From Zygnema circumcarinatum (lineage: Eukaryota; Streptophyta; Zygnematophyceae; Zygnematales; Zygnemataceae), in the NCBI GenBank assembly GCA_037447605.1, contig CM074805.1:3977548-4041547 (forward strand): 64,000 nucleotides of DNA. The letters run 5' to 3'. Made by a program: the position numbers and the translations under genes. Below the pieces are notes generated by a model. The model made no database searches, was not told where the DNA came from, and was given only the letters and a program-made list of their open reading frames with translations. This document shows positions 41,706 through 54,600 of this stretch, in pieces. Each line of letters starts with the position of its first letter. Position 1 is the first letter of the stretch.

Positions 41706-43520
41706 TAACGCTTCGACTGTCTTCTCTCACAGTAAGGAAAGCAGTGTGCGGCGGAGCTAGTTAGCTTGATGGCAGACACCTGGATCGACAGCCGACCTAA
41801 TTAAGTGGCTTAGCGGTTTGTAAACAGCGCCTTAAATGGAAATAAAGAGAGTCTGTAACACTTGAATCGTGAAAGGTTTGGTTTGATAAATCGGCGGCGC
41901 CCGGATGGGTCTCGTTGCCGCGCAGGACCAGCTGCCGCAGCCACTCGCGGTTGTGCTTCGTCACTGCCTGTCACACGGCGGGGTTCAGAGTTAAGGGTTC
42001 AGGAGCCGTCTGACTGACCACTCACTCTCACGAGCAGGGCTCGGGCTCGGGGGATGAGTTTGCAAACAGAAGGCTCGGGATTTACGCGGCTGTCTGTGTC
42101 GTAAGCTTCGGGATTCAGTGAGCGGCAAAGGATAGGCAGATTCACAAGCGATGAAAATGAGCAGAATGAGGCACTCAATCCGCAAATGATCAAGCTATTG
42201 TTCCGATACTACAGGTTTTCATACAGAAAAAAAAGCTACAGCTTGTTTCATTATTGTGTGTATCGGGGAGGTATATCGAGGTCTAGCGATAGGAAACGGA
42301 AGAAAAGGAAGGGCTTGGCATGAATTTGTGGTCAACTTGAAAAAAAGTCACCGGTTGAATGCTACTGGCTCAGTGCTGGACCAGGGGAACGGCACATGAG
42401 TACTGATTCTGATTTAGGCACTGGAAAGCTTACGATGACACTATTGCCTGACTTGAGTTCATACATACAAAGGTCCAAGCCCAACTCTTCCCCATCTCAG
42501 CGCAGGTAACCGGAACTGAACGATTCCTTCATGGAAATGTTCACACATACATGGTTACTGTCTCCCACTGATGAAGGAGTCTGAAGACACGTTTTGGACG
42601 AAGAAGCAGACTGTAAACAAGGCCCCTCCGTGAGGACGTCAGACAACATCGTTGAACAATGGACAAAAATGCCCCAGCGCGGGGGGAGATCTCCATGTGA
42701 ATAAGTTATGGAGTGGCACGCATACAGCAGTGGTAAAGTAAAGCTTTGTAAGGCACTCTCTGAGATATACTCTCTCAGTCATCCGTCTAGGGCCTATGGG
42801 CCTAGGCTCGCATATGTGCAACGAAGGCTATCATGTGAAGACATGCAGGCCGTGCACCGCCATGCATAGCTTTATCACCACTTTCACTCTTTATTATACT
42901 AAGAACTTCTCAAAAGAAGGGGACTGCCCTTAAACAGCCATAATACATCAAAACGTTTCCGGGGTCAACCGAGTCCCCATGCCCTGACCTCTCCTTAACT
43001 GCCGCAGCTTCACAAAACCTTCACGGAACTAAAAGTGTTTCACGAGAGGGCTTTCCCAAAGGAGGATAATCTCAAAGGATGGAGTTTCACCTGAACCTGT
43101 GGTAACCTAAAACCACTTAAAGCCGTTTTAAAAAACTGAAGTAACTTTTAAGTAAGCCGAAGCACCTTCCCAACTTCCGAGCCAACTGGCATTGTCTCCC
43201 CATATTCCTCTGCAAACATCGCTAATCGCCAACACCCGTTCTCAGCAGAGCCAAATGCAGAGCAGCGAGCTGTAAGGGCTGCTGCCCGCCCGGATCTCAT
43301 GGGTTGAATTTCAGAGAATGACCCCAGCTATAAGCCAATACTATCCTGCAACTGTCCGTTAGCTGACCTAAACTTTTAAGATTGACGGACAACAGAACGA
43401 AACGGAATGGAACGGAACGGGACAGGGTGGAGCGAATCTGAATGGAATTGCCTACCTCTGCTTGTGAGAGTCCTTCCTCCAAACTGCCATATGCACAACC
43501 TACCTACCAAGATCCCGTAT
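41706..43520. other. Intergenic between GSA and PSI1-type 3' ends
   Basis: Two convergent genes end here. Apart from a possible RNA polymerase exon remnant at 41885-41967, I see only short open frames. The stretch 42200-43440 holds no recognisable gene or repeat. Confidence 0.4.
41885..41967 (-). pseudogene. Possible RNA polymerase largest-subunit exon fragment
   Basis: Read on the minus strand, an acceptor-like GTGTGACAG is followed by a frame reading AVTKHNREWLRQLVLRG and then NETHPGAADL. The pattern V-T-x-x-N-x3-L-x3-V-x-x-G-x4-PGA is typical of a conserved segment of eukaryotic and archaeal RNA polymerase largest subunits. No matching neighbouring exons were found within 2 kb, and the frame simply runs on into the GSA 3' region. 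A captured or decayed gene fragment is the simplest reading. Chance similarity is possible at this length. Confidence 0.4.
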
Positions 43521-46500
43521 TCAGTCTGGCAGATCGATTGAACTATCCCCTAAAGCGTCCACATCGACCGCAGGAGGTGTCATGGCTCGCACACGTGACT
43601 GGCGAGGAGTTTCATCGCCAGAAAGGTAAGGTGCACCGGAGTTGCTTCTAGACAAGGATCGACTGCTACTAAATGAGTGAGAACGGGGGGAGAGAAAGTT
43701 CGGTTCATGTGCTAACGGGGACTTTGGCAATCCTCCACTCAGTGTTTTGCCATTGAGCTTGCCAGTAAGTCCCCCGCTTGGGTTTCGGACAAACTCCAAA
43801 CTTTTGCTGATGCCCGGGGGGGCCTCTTTGCTTTCCGAGGCAAGGTCTATCTTTATGCGATCCTCCTCAGGCAGGCTGGCAAGCACCTTTCTATAAGCCA
43901 CGATGCTTGGAGGTGTTCTTGGAACATCTGATGACTTTGGAGAATCAACAGGGGTCTCGTCATGTCTCGCATCTTGGAATGGTCCCCGTGGTGAAGGCAA
44001 GCTAGACAAATCGATTTCTGGCAACCCATCCTTAGCCAGGTTTGAGCCTCGCCGACTGATGCTACGAGGAATAGGAAGCTCTTGCAGCTGTTTGGGCGGC
44101 ACTAAGTGAGAAATGGGTGAAAGGAAAACGTTCTTCTCTTCTGAACCAAATATAAAATAATGATCTGCAACCCCTCGGTTACCGTCTCCTCCAGACTCCC
44201 TTATTTTCCACTCTTCACCCAAATCATCGTCCTCATCGTCATCGTCCTTCTCTCCTTGAATTTCTGGGAACAAATCTGCTAACCTTCCTGGTGGCCCAAC
44301 CCCTCCCAACGTTGGCCCTGCCACGCTCGTCACAGTTTCCACAACCTCCACGATTTCCACGTTCTTCTCCTCCGGAATAGGGGCAATAATTGGAGCGTGA
44401 GGGATAGGAGATCTCTCAGGCTCCCCTTGCCGCCTATGTCTGCTGGCCACGTGGTTGAGGCTGACAAGCAGGCTCACAATTAGCGCTTCTGTTCTATCCT
44501 GGTTTGCATGATGAAGGGACTGCAGGAGGGTCAGTTCAGTATGTCCCTGCAGCCGGCGTTCAGCGGCATATCTGCGGTAGAAATGGACCATAATGTCAGA
44601 CGGAACTGACATTATTAACTGGGAAGGCTCTCGAAAAGCAGGGGTGAGTCTCCTTCTATCCAGGCTATCCGTCTATCCTTTCCGTGAAGCTGCTAAGGAA
44701 AGGCAGCAGGATTAGGGTCACTGATGGACTGTCCTATCAAGATAGTTTTGTTTCAGACAGCATGAAACGCGGAAATGGGCCCATGACTTGGACTATAATT
44801 AGCATGAAATAAGCCACAAATGACCAGTTTTCATTTGAGTTTGTGAATGAAACAGGGAAGGGGCAAGCTGGGAATACCGCACAGTATTAGCACCCATAGT
44901 TACAAGCCAATCAAGGACACTCTCCATCCGCTCCACCAGGGTATCCGTGTCCTCCTGGTCAAACCACCCACAGGCCCTCTCACTCTGTCATGATTGAGCC
45001 ATACGTCACTTACATGGATGTCTCAACTACTCCGAAAGTAGTATCTTTCAGCTCATCAACATGGGTCACTAGGTGTTAGGAAGGAACCACTCTCACCTGT
45101 GCCATACTTCCTGACTTCAATAGGGCCCTCTTAAGCTTCCGCTTCAGGGAGGGGGTCAACATGCTATACAATGTATCCCGCAGCTGAGCGGCAGCAAATG
45201 GCCTCATGGCCTGCAGCAAGTCAAAGCAAATAAGGTTGAGGAAAGGTGGGAATGTCGGAGGTAGGCCAAGGCCAATGTAGAGTCACTATAATGGTTGATT
45301 CGGCCGGGCATAAAAGTGGGAAATCGGAACCAAGCTTGAGTCGTATAATGAACAAATCTTACGACAGAACCTCATCGACGTTTGTATGTGATTCTGGTGG
45401 CTCACCAGATTATCAATCACGTTGATGACATTGGCGTAGTGAACTGCCAACCCAGATACTCCCAGCTTCTGCAAGTCGCTTGGAGATTCCCTAGGCCGAT
45501 CCATAAGTCCACCCACTTTGACCACTGCCAAAAGAAAAAGCACTGAATGAGCAATGCCAACAATTGCCACCAAAGAAAACCTTGCAAGAGTCAAGTTCCG
45601 TTCTTCCATGTACAAGCTTATCTAGGAAGCAAAAATCCATTGCGAAGAAATGCTGAGCTAATTTTAGTATCTTGCCCGGAGCTGCACCACGGAAGCTCCC
45701 AAAGGCATGAATAATGATGGCAAAAAAAGTGTATGAGCAACCAGATAACAACATATCTGCAAGTCTGCGGAAGTCCACTTAGTGCTGGCCACACATGCCT
45801 TCACATCTAGTGAAATATTTAACATAGGCTCACACAGTACCCAGCCTGCTTAAACATCCAGTTGAAACGTATGGACAGCCCACCTTGCTGCCCAAACACC
45901 TGAACGATTTGCTGATGTAAGAATATTATAACCTCAACCAACTTTCCCACCACCTGTTGAACGCCCACTGGCCCCCATGTGGTATTAGCGCATGAACTAG
46001 ACTTGAAAGGAACTGACTGTGGATAAACTATGGTGAGTTAGGACCAAAGGAACAACAAATTGTACAGCTACAGGTGTATCAAATAAGTGAAGTGGATCGC
46101 CGCAGTATTCATGCTATACTAGATAACTCAAACATTTCCAAATTTCATGATGTGATTGCACTCAAGTAGTGTTGTAGTGAAAAAAATCCCTTTGTCAAGC
46201 ACTATTGTATAGGCAAAACAGGTCAGCTGGCAAGTCTCCAATAAAATAAAAGCTAAATTCGGAGCAATCATATAACTTGCGGGAATTGAACTGACCCAAT
46301 CAAGTCGTTTGGTCCACAGGCTTTTCTTTTTTAGGGTCTTCACTGACTTCTCTCGTCCCTTCAAGTCACTCTTCAAGGAGGCAAATGGATCTGCAATCAG
46401 GATAACCAATGAACGTGAACAACAAAATGGACCAGCGACAGAAGAGAAATGCATTAGAGAGTTGAAAGCAACATTAAATATAAGGCACCTACCTTTCTGA

Positions 46501-49500
46501 GAGCCACTGCCCTTCTTCTCCTCCCTATCATCCGACTTCTCTTCACCCTGTAATTTTCGTTGATACAATTGCTCAAGTGACTTTAGACCAATCAATTCGT
46601 GGTAGAGCTCCTGATTAACCAAAACCAGCAGCCCCACATACACACACAGCAACACGGTACCTTAAGAAAGCAGTTGTCAAAACATGGCACTCACGAAAGG
46701 TACATATGATGGCATGTTTGCGCACAATTCGACTTCAATCTGGTTGGCTCCAAAAGCAAGCTGCTGAAATAAAGAATAACAGAGTAGTGATATTCATGTT
46801 TGACCTAACTCCATCCTCTTGACTACCATATACAACACACGCGTCGCATGTATCTTCGTTTTGGAAAATCTTCGGCAGCTTTCTGAAGAAATGGAGCGAA
46901 GCATTTAGAGTTCCTTTACAAACCACTTTGGCTTAGGACTAAGATTACAGCATCATTGCTTTAGGCAAGTCAACACGTTATATCATTCCTAGTATGACCT
47001 CAAGCTTCAACCCACAGTCCGCATGACCATCTATTTGCAGCTCACCGCGGTTGCCTGGGCATGGCATTCCATGTTCTTCAGCTCCACTTCAATATCATCT
47101 TCGGTCAACTTTAGCTTCGGTTCCTCCACTGTGCCCAGCCTGCAGACGCCACTCTCCATACAATGGTTGAAATTATTTGAATTATTACTATTATTATTTG
47201 AATCATGCCTCTCCTTCCATACAATTCAGTCCTTCCATAAAATCCATCATTTATTGAGGACCTGCTTGGGCTTCCTAAGGGTAGAGAAAACCGGTGTCTT
47301 TCAAAGCGCTGGAAGTAAGAAATTGCATGTGAGAAGCTTAATGCAAACATTGCCTTTTCTCGCGGATGTTGGAAGCACATTTCCAATGCCCACGTGACCC
47401 ACTCTTTACAAGGCCTTCTTGTAAGGGGCGTGATAAGGGGTGAGAGGTAAGGGGCGTTGGAAGCAAGACAGGCTCCCTATGCTAATTTCAAGAGTCAGGA
47501 GGTGTCAACGTGCATAGAAGGTAGACTCCAATAAACTGCTGATGTGTGCCCTTGAATTTGAGGACGATTATTTGGCACAAGTTTAATCAACAAACCAAAC
47601 AATGAATCAGATATAAGACCAAGAGGTCAGTGGACGTCGTTGAGAAGCTGCTCACACTATCCCACATTCATTGCCCTAATAGCAAAGTTTGTGGGTCTCA
47701 CATGTTGAAGTCGTGATCTAAGGACTTCATAACTGGATCGGAACAGAGCAAGCCAAGGCGAGCCACCTCCTTCGCCACTGCTCGCAGCTCCATCCTAAGC
47801 AGCTCCAATTGACAAGCCCCAAGAGACCCCCCTTGCCTGCCCATCTCAGCCAGTCTGACGAACTGCAGCACAATCTTGAGGGAGTCCTTACTCCGAAATC
47901 TCAAGTAGCATACATGCTTCTACAGATTCCCCGTTCAACAAACTACTCCATTATTGCTCTAATGCTTCAGAATTCTATGAAAATACTTACAACAAGCCTA
48001 GCCCTTGCATAGCACCCTCCGAAGACATGACTACAGGCCCACACATGACGTGGCCCTTGAAATCTTGAGTACACCCACAATCCTGCACTCTCCAACCATT
48101 CGATTTTCCTCACAAACGCTGCTACAAACGTCACCTTTTGTCTTCGGCCGCAATGCACCAAAGGTCAAGTTCGTCCTCTGACACCAACTGCCGGACACCT
48201 TCCGAGTTCAGGACCTGCTTTCTGAGGTCCTCAATGTCGTCAGGCTGCAACGAGTTCCGAAGATTCAGAACGCGCACAATCACGTTGGCGATTTCAAAAG
48301 CCAGAATTTCAATGCGACTGCTCCCCCAAACCTCCCACAATCCCTCCCCACAAATTAAAAACAGAAAAAAAAAAAACCAAACAGAAACTTTGTGAGCTTG
48401 CTTCAGTTACGTCATGAGACTGCATGAGACTAACTGCGGGGAAAAGGATAAAAATACGAAGACACTCTTAAAAGCAGTGCTGTCAACAAACAATGTAATG
48501 CGCCGCGTGCCCCAAGTTTTACAAGAACTGATGCAACAGCAAGCACCATTTCCTTACTGCTGTCTGACAAATTTTGTAATTTAATCTCCCCGTCACATAA
48601 CTAAACACGTTGCAGCTTGTCACAACTATCTCAGGGTTCCATTGTTGTTTTGCACATATTGCTATACAAAAAAATGCGTTTAGAATCAAGCGAGGGACAA
48701 CCTATCATGAGAGCACAACAGATATAAACAAAATCAGGCTGGTAAGGGTCATTCCTAAATTGTCTGACCCTGCACGTAATTTCTGCTATTCACAGAGTAC
48801 AGTAACTACTACGTAGACTAATGAGGCACCCAGGCAACGCAACGATAAGTAAGCTCATGCACTTGAAGGGTGCCACATCTTCTAATTTTGTAATCACACA
48901 TTCTTGCTCTCTATCTTAAAATCTGTTGTCTACCCAGCACCAAAAATGGCACCCATTCCAGGTTCGCAAGCCCTAGCCACTTTTTGAACAGGCATTGTTT
49001 TTTTTTTCTAAAGAAAATACTTGAGGTAAAGCTCAAAGGTGTTGTTCAAGAACAGCTTGCTAATTGAGTTGGCTAATGTATCAAGCTCTCGGACAATGGT
49101 TTCTATCAATCATTCAATGCTGTAGCTTCCACGACATAACCAGTCAGGCTGGCCATTTATATCCCTTGCTACCTACATCCCAACTAGACATTGAAGGCCT
49201 CTAATTGGGAAGAAGAGTTGGCAACAATAGCAACACTTCAGTTCTAAATGCCTTCAGAGAACATACCCTCCACGTGCCTTTGCCTTGCCCCGTTCATCTT
49301 CAATGCTGCACCCAAGCCCCAACCTAGCTGGCTGAATGAGGATGACTGCACTTCTCAGCAAGTCAGAAAAATGAGAGTCCTATTGATGCGATCGAGTGGA
49401 AAGACCGCGGGAAGGCTTTAGACATGTTACGCTGGATTGCTGATTGGCGGGCCGGACAAAACTGCTGTTATGTCGCCAATGGTTTTCATGAGTCCTCCCC

Positions 49501-50642
49501 CGCTTGCACTCCTCACAAGACGGCTCTTTAGGACCGAGCCATCCTGCACAGGGTAGTGCTCAGTCAGTATGGTTGTTAATCTAGCATGATAATAAACTGC
49601 CAACGTGGATACCAGCATCGAACTACTCGTTAAGAAGGAACGATGCAGTGGTTTCAGCTCACTGCGGGATGCGAAGATCTGAGCAAGTCAATTCGCCTCA
49701 CCATACTAGTGTGATTTTTTAATTATTTCAATTGTACAAACGAGTCTCACACTCCTTGTAAGGGGCTATAACAGCAAGTTTTTGTTATCAGAGCATTGTT
49801 TGATGATTGGCTATTTGTAATTTTGATGTTGCTTAGTTATTTGCCTGTTCCAACTATTAAGCTGTAAGGAGCTTGCATAAAACAGCCCCTCACAAATAGG
49901 AGATGGTCTAGACTTCAACAGATGGAGAGAAAGCAGGAAGCGAAATTTAAAGTTAAAAAAAAACACTAAGCACAATTAGAGCAAGAAAGTCAACCTTGGT
50001 ATGCCTGGCTCTTATCCTGGAGAGATTGCTCTGTTCGAATTTCAAATCCCCTTTTGGTTTGCTCTCCTTGCCCCAAGACCCCTTGGCCTTCAACTCCTCC
50101 TTCTTCTCATCGCCAGTTTCCCCTTTTCTCTTCTTGCTTGGCCCCTCTGCTGTTCCCTCGCCTCCATCCAGAGAGTCCGGCCCCTCCCTCTGCTTAACAT
50201 TGGATCGGAATGGCCTGTCAAGTGCTCCACCTTTGACCTCGCCCACTTTTGACCGCTGGCTGACGTTGCCTGCTGAAGTGCGATCCTTCTCGTGGTCGTC
50301 GCCTTTTCCTTTTCCAAAAACTGCATTATCCTCCGGACTAGCTTCAGAATGTAAGACATCTCCATCAGGCATCTCCCTTTTCTCGGCATGCTCAGTGTTA
50401 CCATTTTTTCCGAATTCTACTTCACCGGCCTCCAAGGCTTCTTTCTTGACAGCATGAACAGCTTTCTCCAGAGATGAACTATCTGCAGAATGTCGATTAC
50501 TCAACAACTTGACCAGCACTCGATCGCGAAAGCTATGGGATGCCGGATGGTTATCCTCATGTGATTTTATCTCTCGTTCATCCCTGTGAACATCTACAAC
50601 AACGTCCTCTCTAACAACTGGTGCTGAGGCAGCACAGCCCAT
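43521..50642 (-). CDS. PSI1-type DUF3475/DUF668 protein
   Basis: Twelve exons (50642-49995, 49543-49431, 48317-48135, 47794-47702, 47139-47046, 46610-46493, 46390-46296, 45953-45884, 45524-45406, 45210-45097, 44984-44878, 44571-43521) with closing phases encode 934 residues. The N-terminus MGCAASAP fits an N-myristoylation site. DUF3475 reads IEILAFEIANVIVRVLNLRN to SEGVRQLVSEDELDLWCIA. Next come AKEVARLGLLCSDPVMKSLD, YHELIGLKSLEQLYQRKLQ and KTLKKKSLWTKRL. DUF668 follows with LGVSGLAVHYANVINVIDNL and RDTLYSML. PSK SIMULATOR (PSI) proteins of this type promote growth linked to phytosulfokine signalling in Arabidopsis; their biochemical activity is unclear. It is longer than PSI1 because of a charged 200-residue N-terminal insert and a disordered 300-residue Ser/Pro-rich tail. 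The acceptor at 48317 is weak. Introns total over 4 kb and contain no other gene I can see. Confidence 0.88.
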
Positions 50643-50786
50643 CCTTGTTGCGTTTGACAGCGTCTTATGATTTGGCCTGACGATGACCTAAATCAGTGGG
50701 CTTGCTTCCTTTTCTCGGTTATCATGCCGCAAACGCCGATAGCTGCATTGTCCAACATGCCCCAAAAGGTGTCGTTAGCTTTCCAC
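50643..50786. promoter_or_regulatory. Proximal 5' region of the PSI1-type gene
   Basis: This is the only upstream sequence of the gene lying before the duplicated block. If the duplication is an assembly artefact, the real promoter continues through one copy of that block. No specific element was recognised. Confidence 0.3.
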
Positions 50787-52362
50787 CACTCCCAATTGGC
50801 AAGGGGAGACCACAGAGCCGTGAAGCCTATCAACTGCCAACTGATGAAAACCAGAAAAAGCAAATGGTAATCGTATGGTGAAGGGTTGGACACTTCAAAG
50901 GACGACTCCAAGAACGTCGAGGTCAGGTAACGAATGTAAACGAACAAGCATGAAAAGGACTGACGAACATTTAAGAAATGCCAAATCATTGTCGTTTTCA
51001 GATGCCTAACCAGTGAGCGTGCTATACATTCTTACTTCGGAGCACAAAAAAGAGGCAAAAAGACGTTCTCCCAGAATGCAAAAAGAATTACCGAACAATA
51101 CTACATTGTGAAGTTCCGCGCAAAGGACGACATGAGCTTCTTGTTAGCTGAGAAACACGTATACAGCGGTCATAGGCTAAAAAGTCATCCTAAATAGTTA
51201 TCACATTATGCTACTTTCCAGCAGAGGCAAGCTGCATTAGCACCGTATAGGCAATGCTACACTGAAACACTGCCTGACCGGGGCAATCAAGTTTCTTCAG
51301 CAAACCATCTTTCACATTCAGGGAAAACGTACTGTCGGGCATATATGCTCAACAAACTTTGGCGACCACTCAAAATCACATGCCATATTGGATGTGTTGG
51401 AAGAAACCACAGATATTGAGCCTGATGTGCATTCAACAAGAATGCTGGTCGCATACTCACTCCTGTGGAGCTGACATTTCAAAACGATGGGGACGCCTGC
51501 AGAGCCAAGTTACGAATATTTGCTACTCTAAAATTTTTTTTTTAGCGTGCAGAGGATAGCAGGACCACATTCCTCGGTTCCTCACCAAATACGGCTGCTG
51601 CAAGCTGTCGCCATGACCCCCACAGGACTTCTCATTACTCGAGAGCAACTATTATCCCCCCCTGTCTCTCTCCCTAAAGCCTGTAACAGCATCTCAACCG
51701 CTTTCTACACGCCATGTGTCCATATGCTCTAGAATATGCACCGCAACCTTACCATCACTACCCCTCCCCCACCCCTCCCCTCGCCTCCTCCCTCTCCCTC
51801 TCCCAGCAAGCACTCTAGAGACCTCAAATCTCCCGCCACATCCGCCACCTGCAGCCTGCCTCCAAGCCCCCTGTCACTCCGCCATAGCCGCGCCTCCCTC
51901 AGGCCTTTCACCTTCCTCCCCGCCTCTCCCATCCGCCATTGCCATGGCCCGAAGAGGATCAGAGCTTCCTGGGACTCCACGTGGCGCGGACTTCCCGGGC
52001 CTTGAAACCGCTTGACGGTCGTCAAGTCGTTTCGCCGGCCGGCGCCTTTTGCCCGCCGTCCCGCTAGGGTTGGGGGCACGGTCCCCCTCCGACCCGTGCC
52101 CAGGGGCACGTGCCCCCCCCCCCTTGGGGGGGGGGGGGCATGCCCCTTTTTCGTGCCCCGTGACGTGACTGCATTGAGCAATTCAAATCGACCCCAAAAA
52201 GAATATAATATTTTTAAAACGGTACGGATGAAGGTACGGAAAGTACAGATGAATGTACTAAACGTACGGGTCAAGGTACAAATGTACGAAAAAATATGAA
52301 AAGTACGGACAGTACTCAACACAACTCTCAAAACTGAGGATCCAGCACAGCACAGTTTTTTA
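50787..52362 (+). repeat. Duplicated 1576-bp block, copy 1
   Basis: The block starts at CACTCCCAATTGGCAAGGGG and ends at CACAGTTTTTTA. It recurs at a constant offset of 1586 bp on the far side of the 10-N gap. Translations of every open frame inside are identical between copies. It carries no convincing gene. Its right part (51,930-52,320) is GC-rich with long C and G runs, followed by a GTAC-rich stretch. Confidence 0.97.
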
Positions 52363-52372
52363 NNNNNNNNNN
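52363..52372. other. Assembly gap of ten N
   Basis: Ten ambiguous bases separate the two copies of the duplicated block exactly at their ends. A short, round-number gap of this sort is a scaffolding placeholder. Confidence 0.99.
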
Positions 52373-53948
52373 CACTCCCAATTGGCAAGGGGAGACCACA
52401 GAGCCGTGAAGCCTATCAACTGCCAACTGATGAAAACCAGAAAAAGCAAATGGTAATCGTATGGTGAAGGGTTGGACACTTCAAAGGACGACTCCAAGAA
52501 CGTCGAGGTCAGGTAACGAATGTAAACGAACAAGCATGAAAAGGACTGACGAACATTTAAGAAATGCCAAATCATTGTCGTTTTCAGATGCCTAACCAGT
52601 GAGCGTGCTATACATTCTTACTTCGGAGCACAAAAAAGAGGCAAAAAGACGTTCTCCCAGAATGCAAAAAGAATTACCGAACAATACTACATTGTGAAGT
52701 TCCGCGCAAAGGACGACATGAGCTTCTTGTTAGCTGAGAAACACGTATACAGCGGTCATAGGCTAAAAAGTCATCCTAAATAGTTATCACATTATGCTAC
52801 TTTCCAGCAGAGGCAAGCTGCATTAGCACCGTATAGGCAATGCTACACTGAAACACTGCCTGACCGGGGCAATCAAGTTTCTTCAGCAAACCATCTTTCA
52901 CATTCAGGGAAAACGTACTGTCGGGCATATATGCTCAACAAACTTTGGCGACCACTCAAAATCACATGCCATATTGGATGTGTTGGAAGAAACCACAGAT
53001 ATTGAGCCTGATGTGCATTCAACAAGAATGCTGGTCGCATACTCACTCCTGTGGAGCTGACATTTCAAAACGATGGGGACGCCTGCAGAGCCAAGTTACG
53101 AATATTTGCTACTCTAAAATTTTTTTTTTAGCGTGCAGAGGATAGCAGGACCACATTCCTCGGTTCCTCACCAAATACGGCTGCTGCAAGCTGTCGCCAT
53201 GACCCCCACAGGACTTCTCATTACTCGAGAGCAACTATTATCCCCCCCTGTCTCTCTCCCTAAAGCCTGTAACAGCATCTCAACCGCTTTCTACACGCCA
53301 TGTGTCCATATGCTCTAGAATATGCACCGCAACCTTACCATCACTACCCCTCCCCCACCCCTCCCCTCGCCTCCTCCCTCTCCCTCTCCCAGCAAGCACT
53401 CTAGAGACCTCAAATCTCCCGCCACATCCGCCACCTGCAGCCTGCCTCCAAGCCCCCTGTCACTCCGCCATAGCCGCGCCTCCCTCAGGCCTTTCACCTT
53501 CCTCCCCGCCTCTCCCATCCGCCATTGCCATGGCCCGAAGAGGATCAGAGCTTCCTGGGACTCCACGTGGCGCGGACTTCCCGGGCCTTGAAACCGCTTG
53601 ACGGTCGTCAAGTCGTTTCGCCGGCCGGCGCCTTTTGCCCGCCGTCCCGCTAGGGTTGGGGGCACGGTCCCCCTCCGACCCGTGCCCAGGGGCACGTGCC
53701 CCCCCCCCCTTGGGGGGGGGGGGGCATGCCCCTTTTTCGTGCCCCGTGACGTGACTGCATTGAGCAATTCAAATCGACCCCAAAAAGAATATAATATTTT
53801 TAAAACGGTACGGATGAAGGTACGGAAAGTACAGATGAATGTACTAAACGTACGGGTCAAGGTACAAATGTACGAAAAAATATGAAAAGTACGGACAGTA
53901 CTCAACACAACTCTCAAAACTGAGGATCCAGCACAGCACAGTTTTTTA
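52373..53948 (+). repeat. Duplicated 1576-bp block, copy 2
   Basis: This is the second copy of 50787-52362, with no difference that I can find, including in the C and G homopolymers near 53700-53724. Unique sequence resumes at 53949. The simplest reading is an unmerged contig overlap. Confidence 0.97.
53611..53760 (+). repeat. GC-rich dispersed repeat, arm A
   Basis: CGCCGGCCGGCGCCTTTTGC, then TAGGGTTGGGGGCACG, then GGGGCATGCCCC, then TTTTTCGTGCCCCGTGACGT occur in this order. The same series in reverse complement is found at 54375-54600. The equivalent segment of the first block copy is at 52025-52174. The two arms are diverged, so they are old copies of one family or ends of a foldback element. 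Confidence 0.6.
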
Positions 53949-54040
53949 ACTTTTAGTTCTCACCTATCAACTCTCCTTATGCCTCTTCTCACTTGTATTA
54001 CCCCTCTTATCTCTTGTCTGCCTCCCACTCCTCACCCTAA

Positions 54041-54048
54041 GAGAGAGA

Positions 54049-54084
<36 letters not shown>
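54041..54084. repeat. GA microsatellite
   Basis: An imperfect GA tract with one GACA interruption lies between the two inverted GC-rich repeat arms. Confidence 0.95.
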
Positions 54085-54374
54085 TGAAATTGAAAATGGA
54101 AATCGGAAATGTGGAATGTGGAAATCGGTCTTCTATTTTCAACACCCTCCCAAGAGTCTCCCAAGTCTCTGGTGTGTTAAGCAGGTCGTGAAGACAACAA
54201 AATCGAACAGATTTTTGCGTGTTACTATTACTGTACACATAGTTACTGAGTGAGATCAATGCCAAATCATTTTACTGAGTGCTTTTTCTCTCTTTTCTTT
54301 TTTGTTAGTAAGAGATAGTTGCGATGCGGAACTGAACGCTGTCTTCAATCGTCACCGGCCAGGGCCCGGTCGTA

Positions 54375-54600
54375 CGAGGTAAGCGTCACGTGACAGGGGG
54401 CACGGGGGGGCACGAAATATATGGGGAAAATTTTTGGAGGCGTGCCCCGGGCACGGACGGTCAAAAATGGGGGGCATGCCCCCCCCCCGGGCATGCCCGT
54501 GCCCCCGTGCCCCCAACCCTACGTCCCGCCCGCCCGCGCGTGCGACGCTCGCCGGCGGTTGCCGGAAACTCGCCGGCCGGCAAAAAGCCGCCCGCCAAAG
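54375..54600 (-). repeat. GC-rich dispersed repeat, arm B (inverted)
   Basis: Read on the minus strand, it shows GCCGGCCGGCGAG, GTAGGGTTGGGGGCACGG, GGGGGGGCATGCCCCCCA and TTTCGTGCCCCCCCGTGCCC in the same order as arm A at 53611-53760. No transposase or other coding sequence is visible between the arms. Confidence 0.55.

Noticed and set aside
46735-46926. A short open frame considered as an extra exon of the PSI1-type gene
   Set aside because: The family sequence runs directly from the ECHAQATA exon to ELYHELIGL in phase, leaving no room for it.
51729-53917. Repeated open frames of 200-219 residues in the duplicated block
   Set aside because: They run through C/G homopolymers and lack any domain. 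Their apparent duplication comes from the assembly feature.
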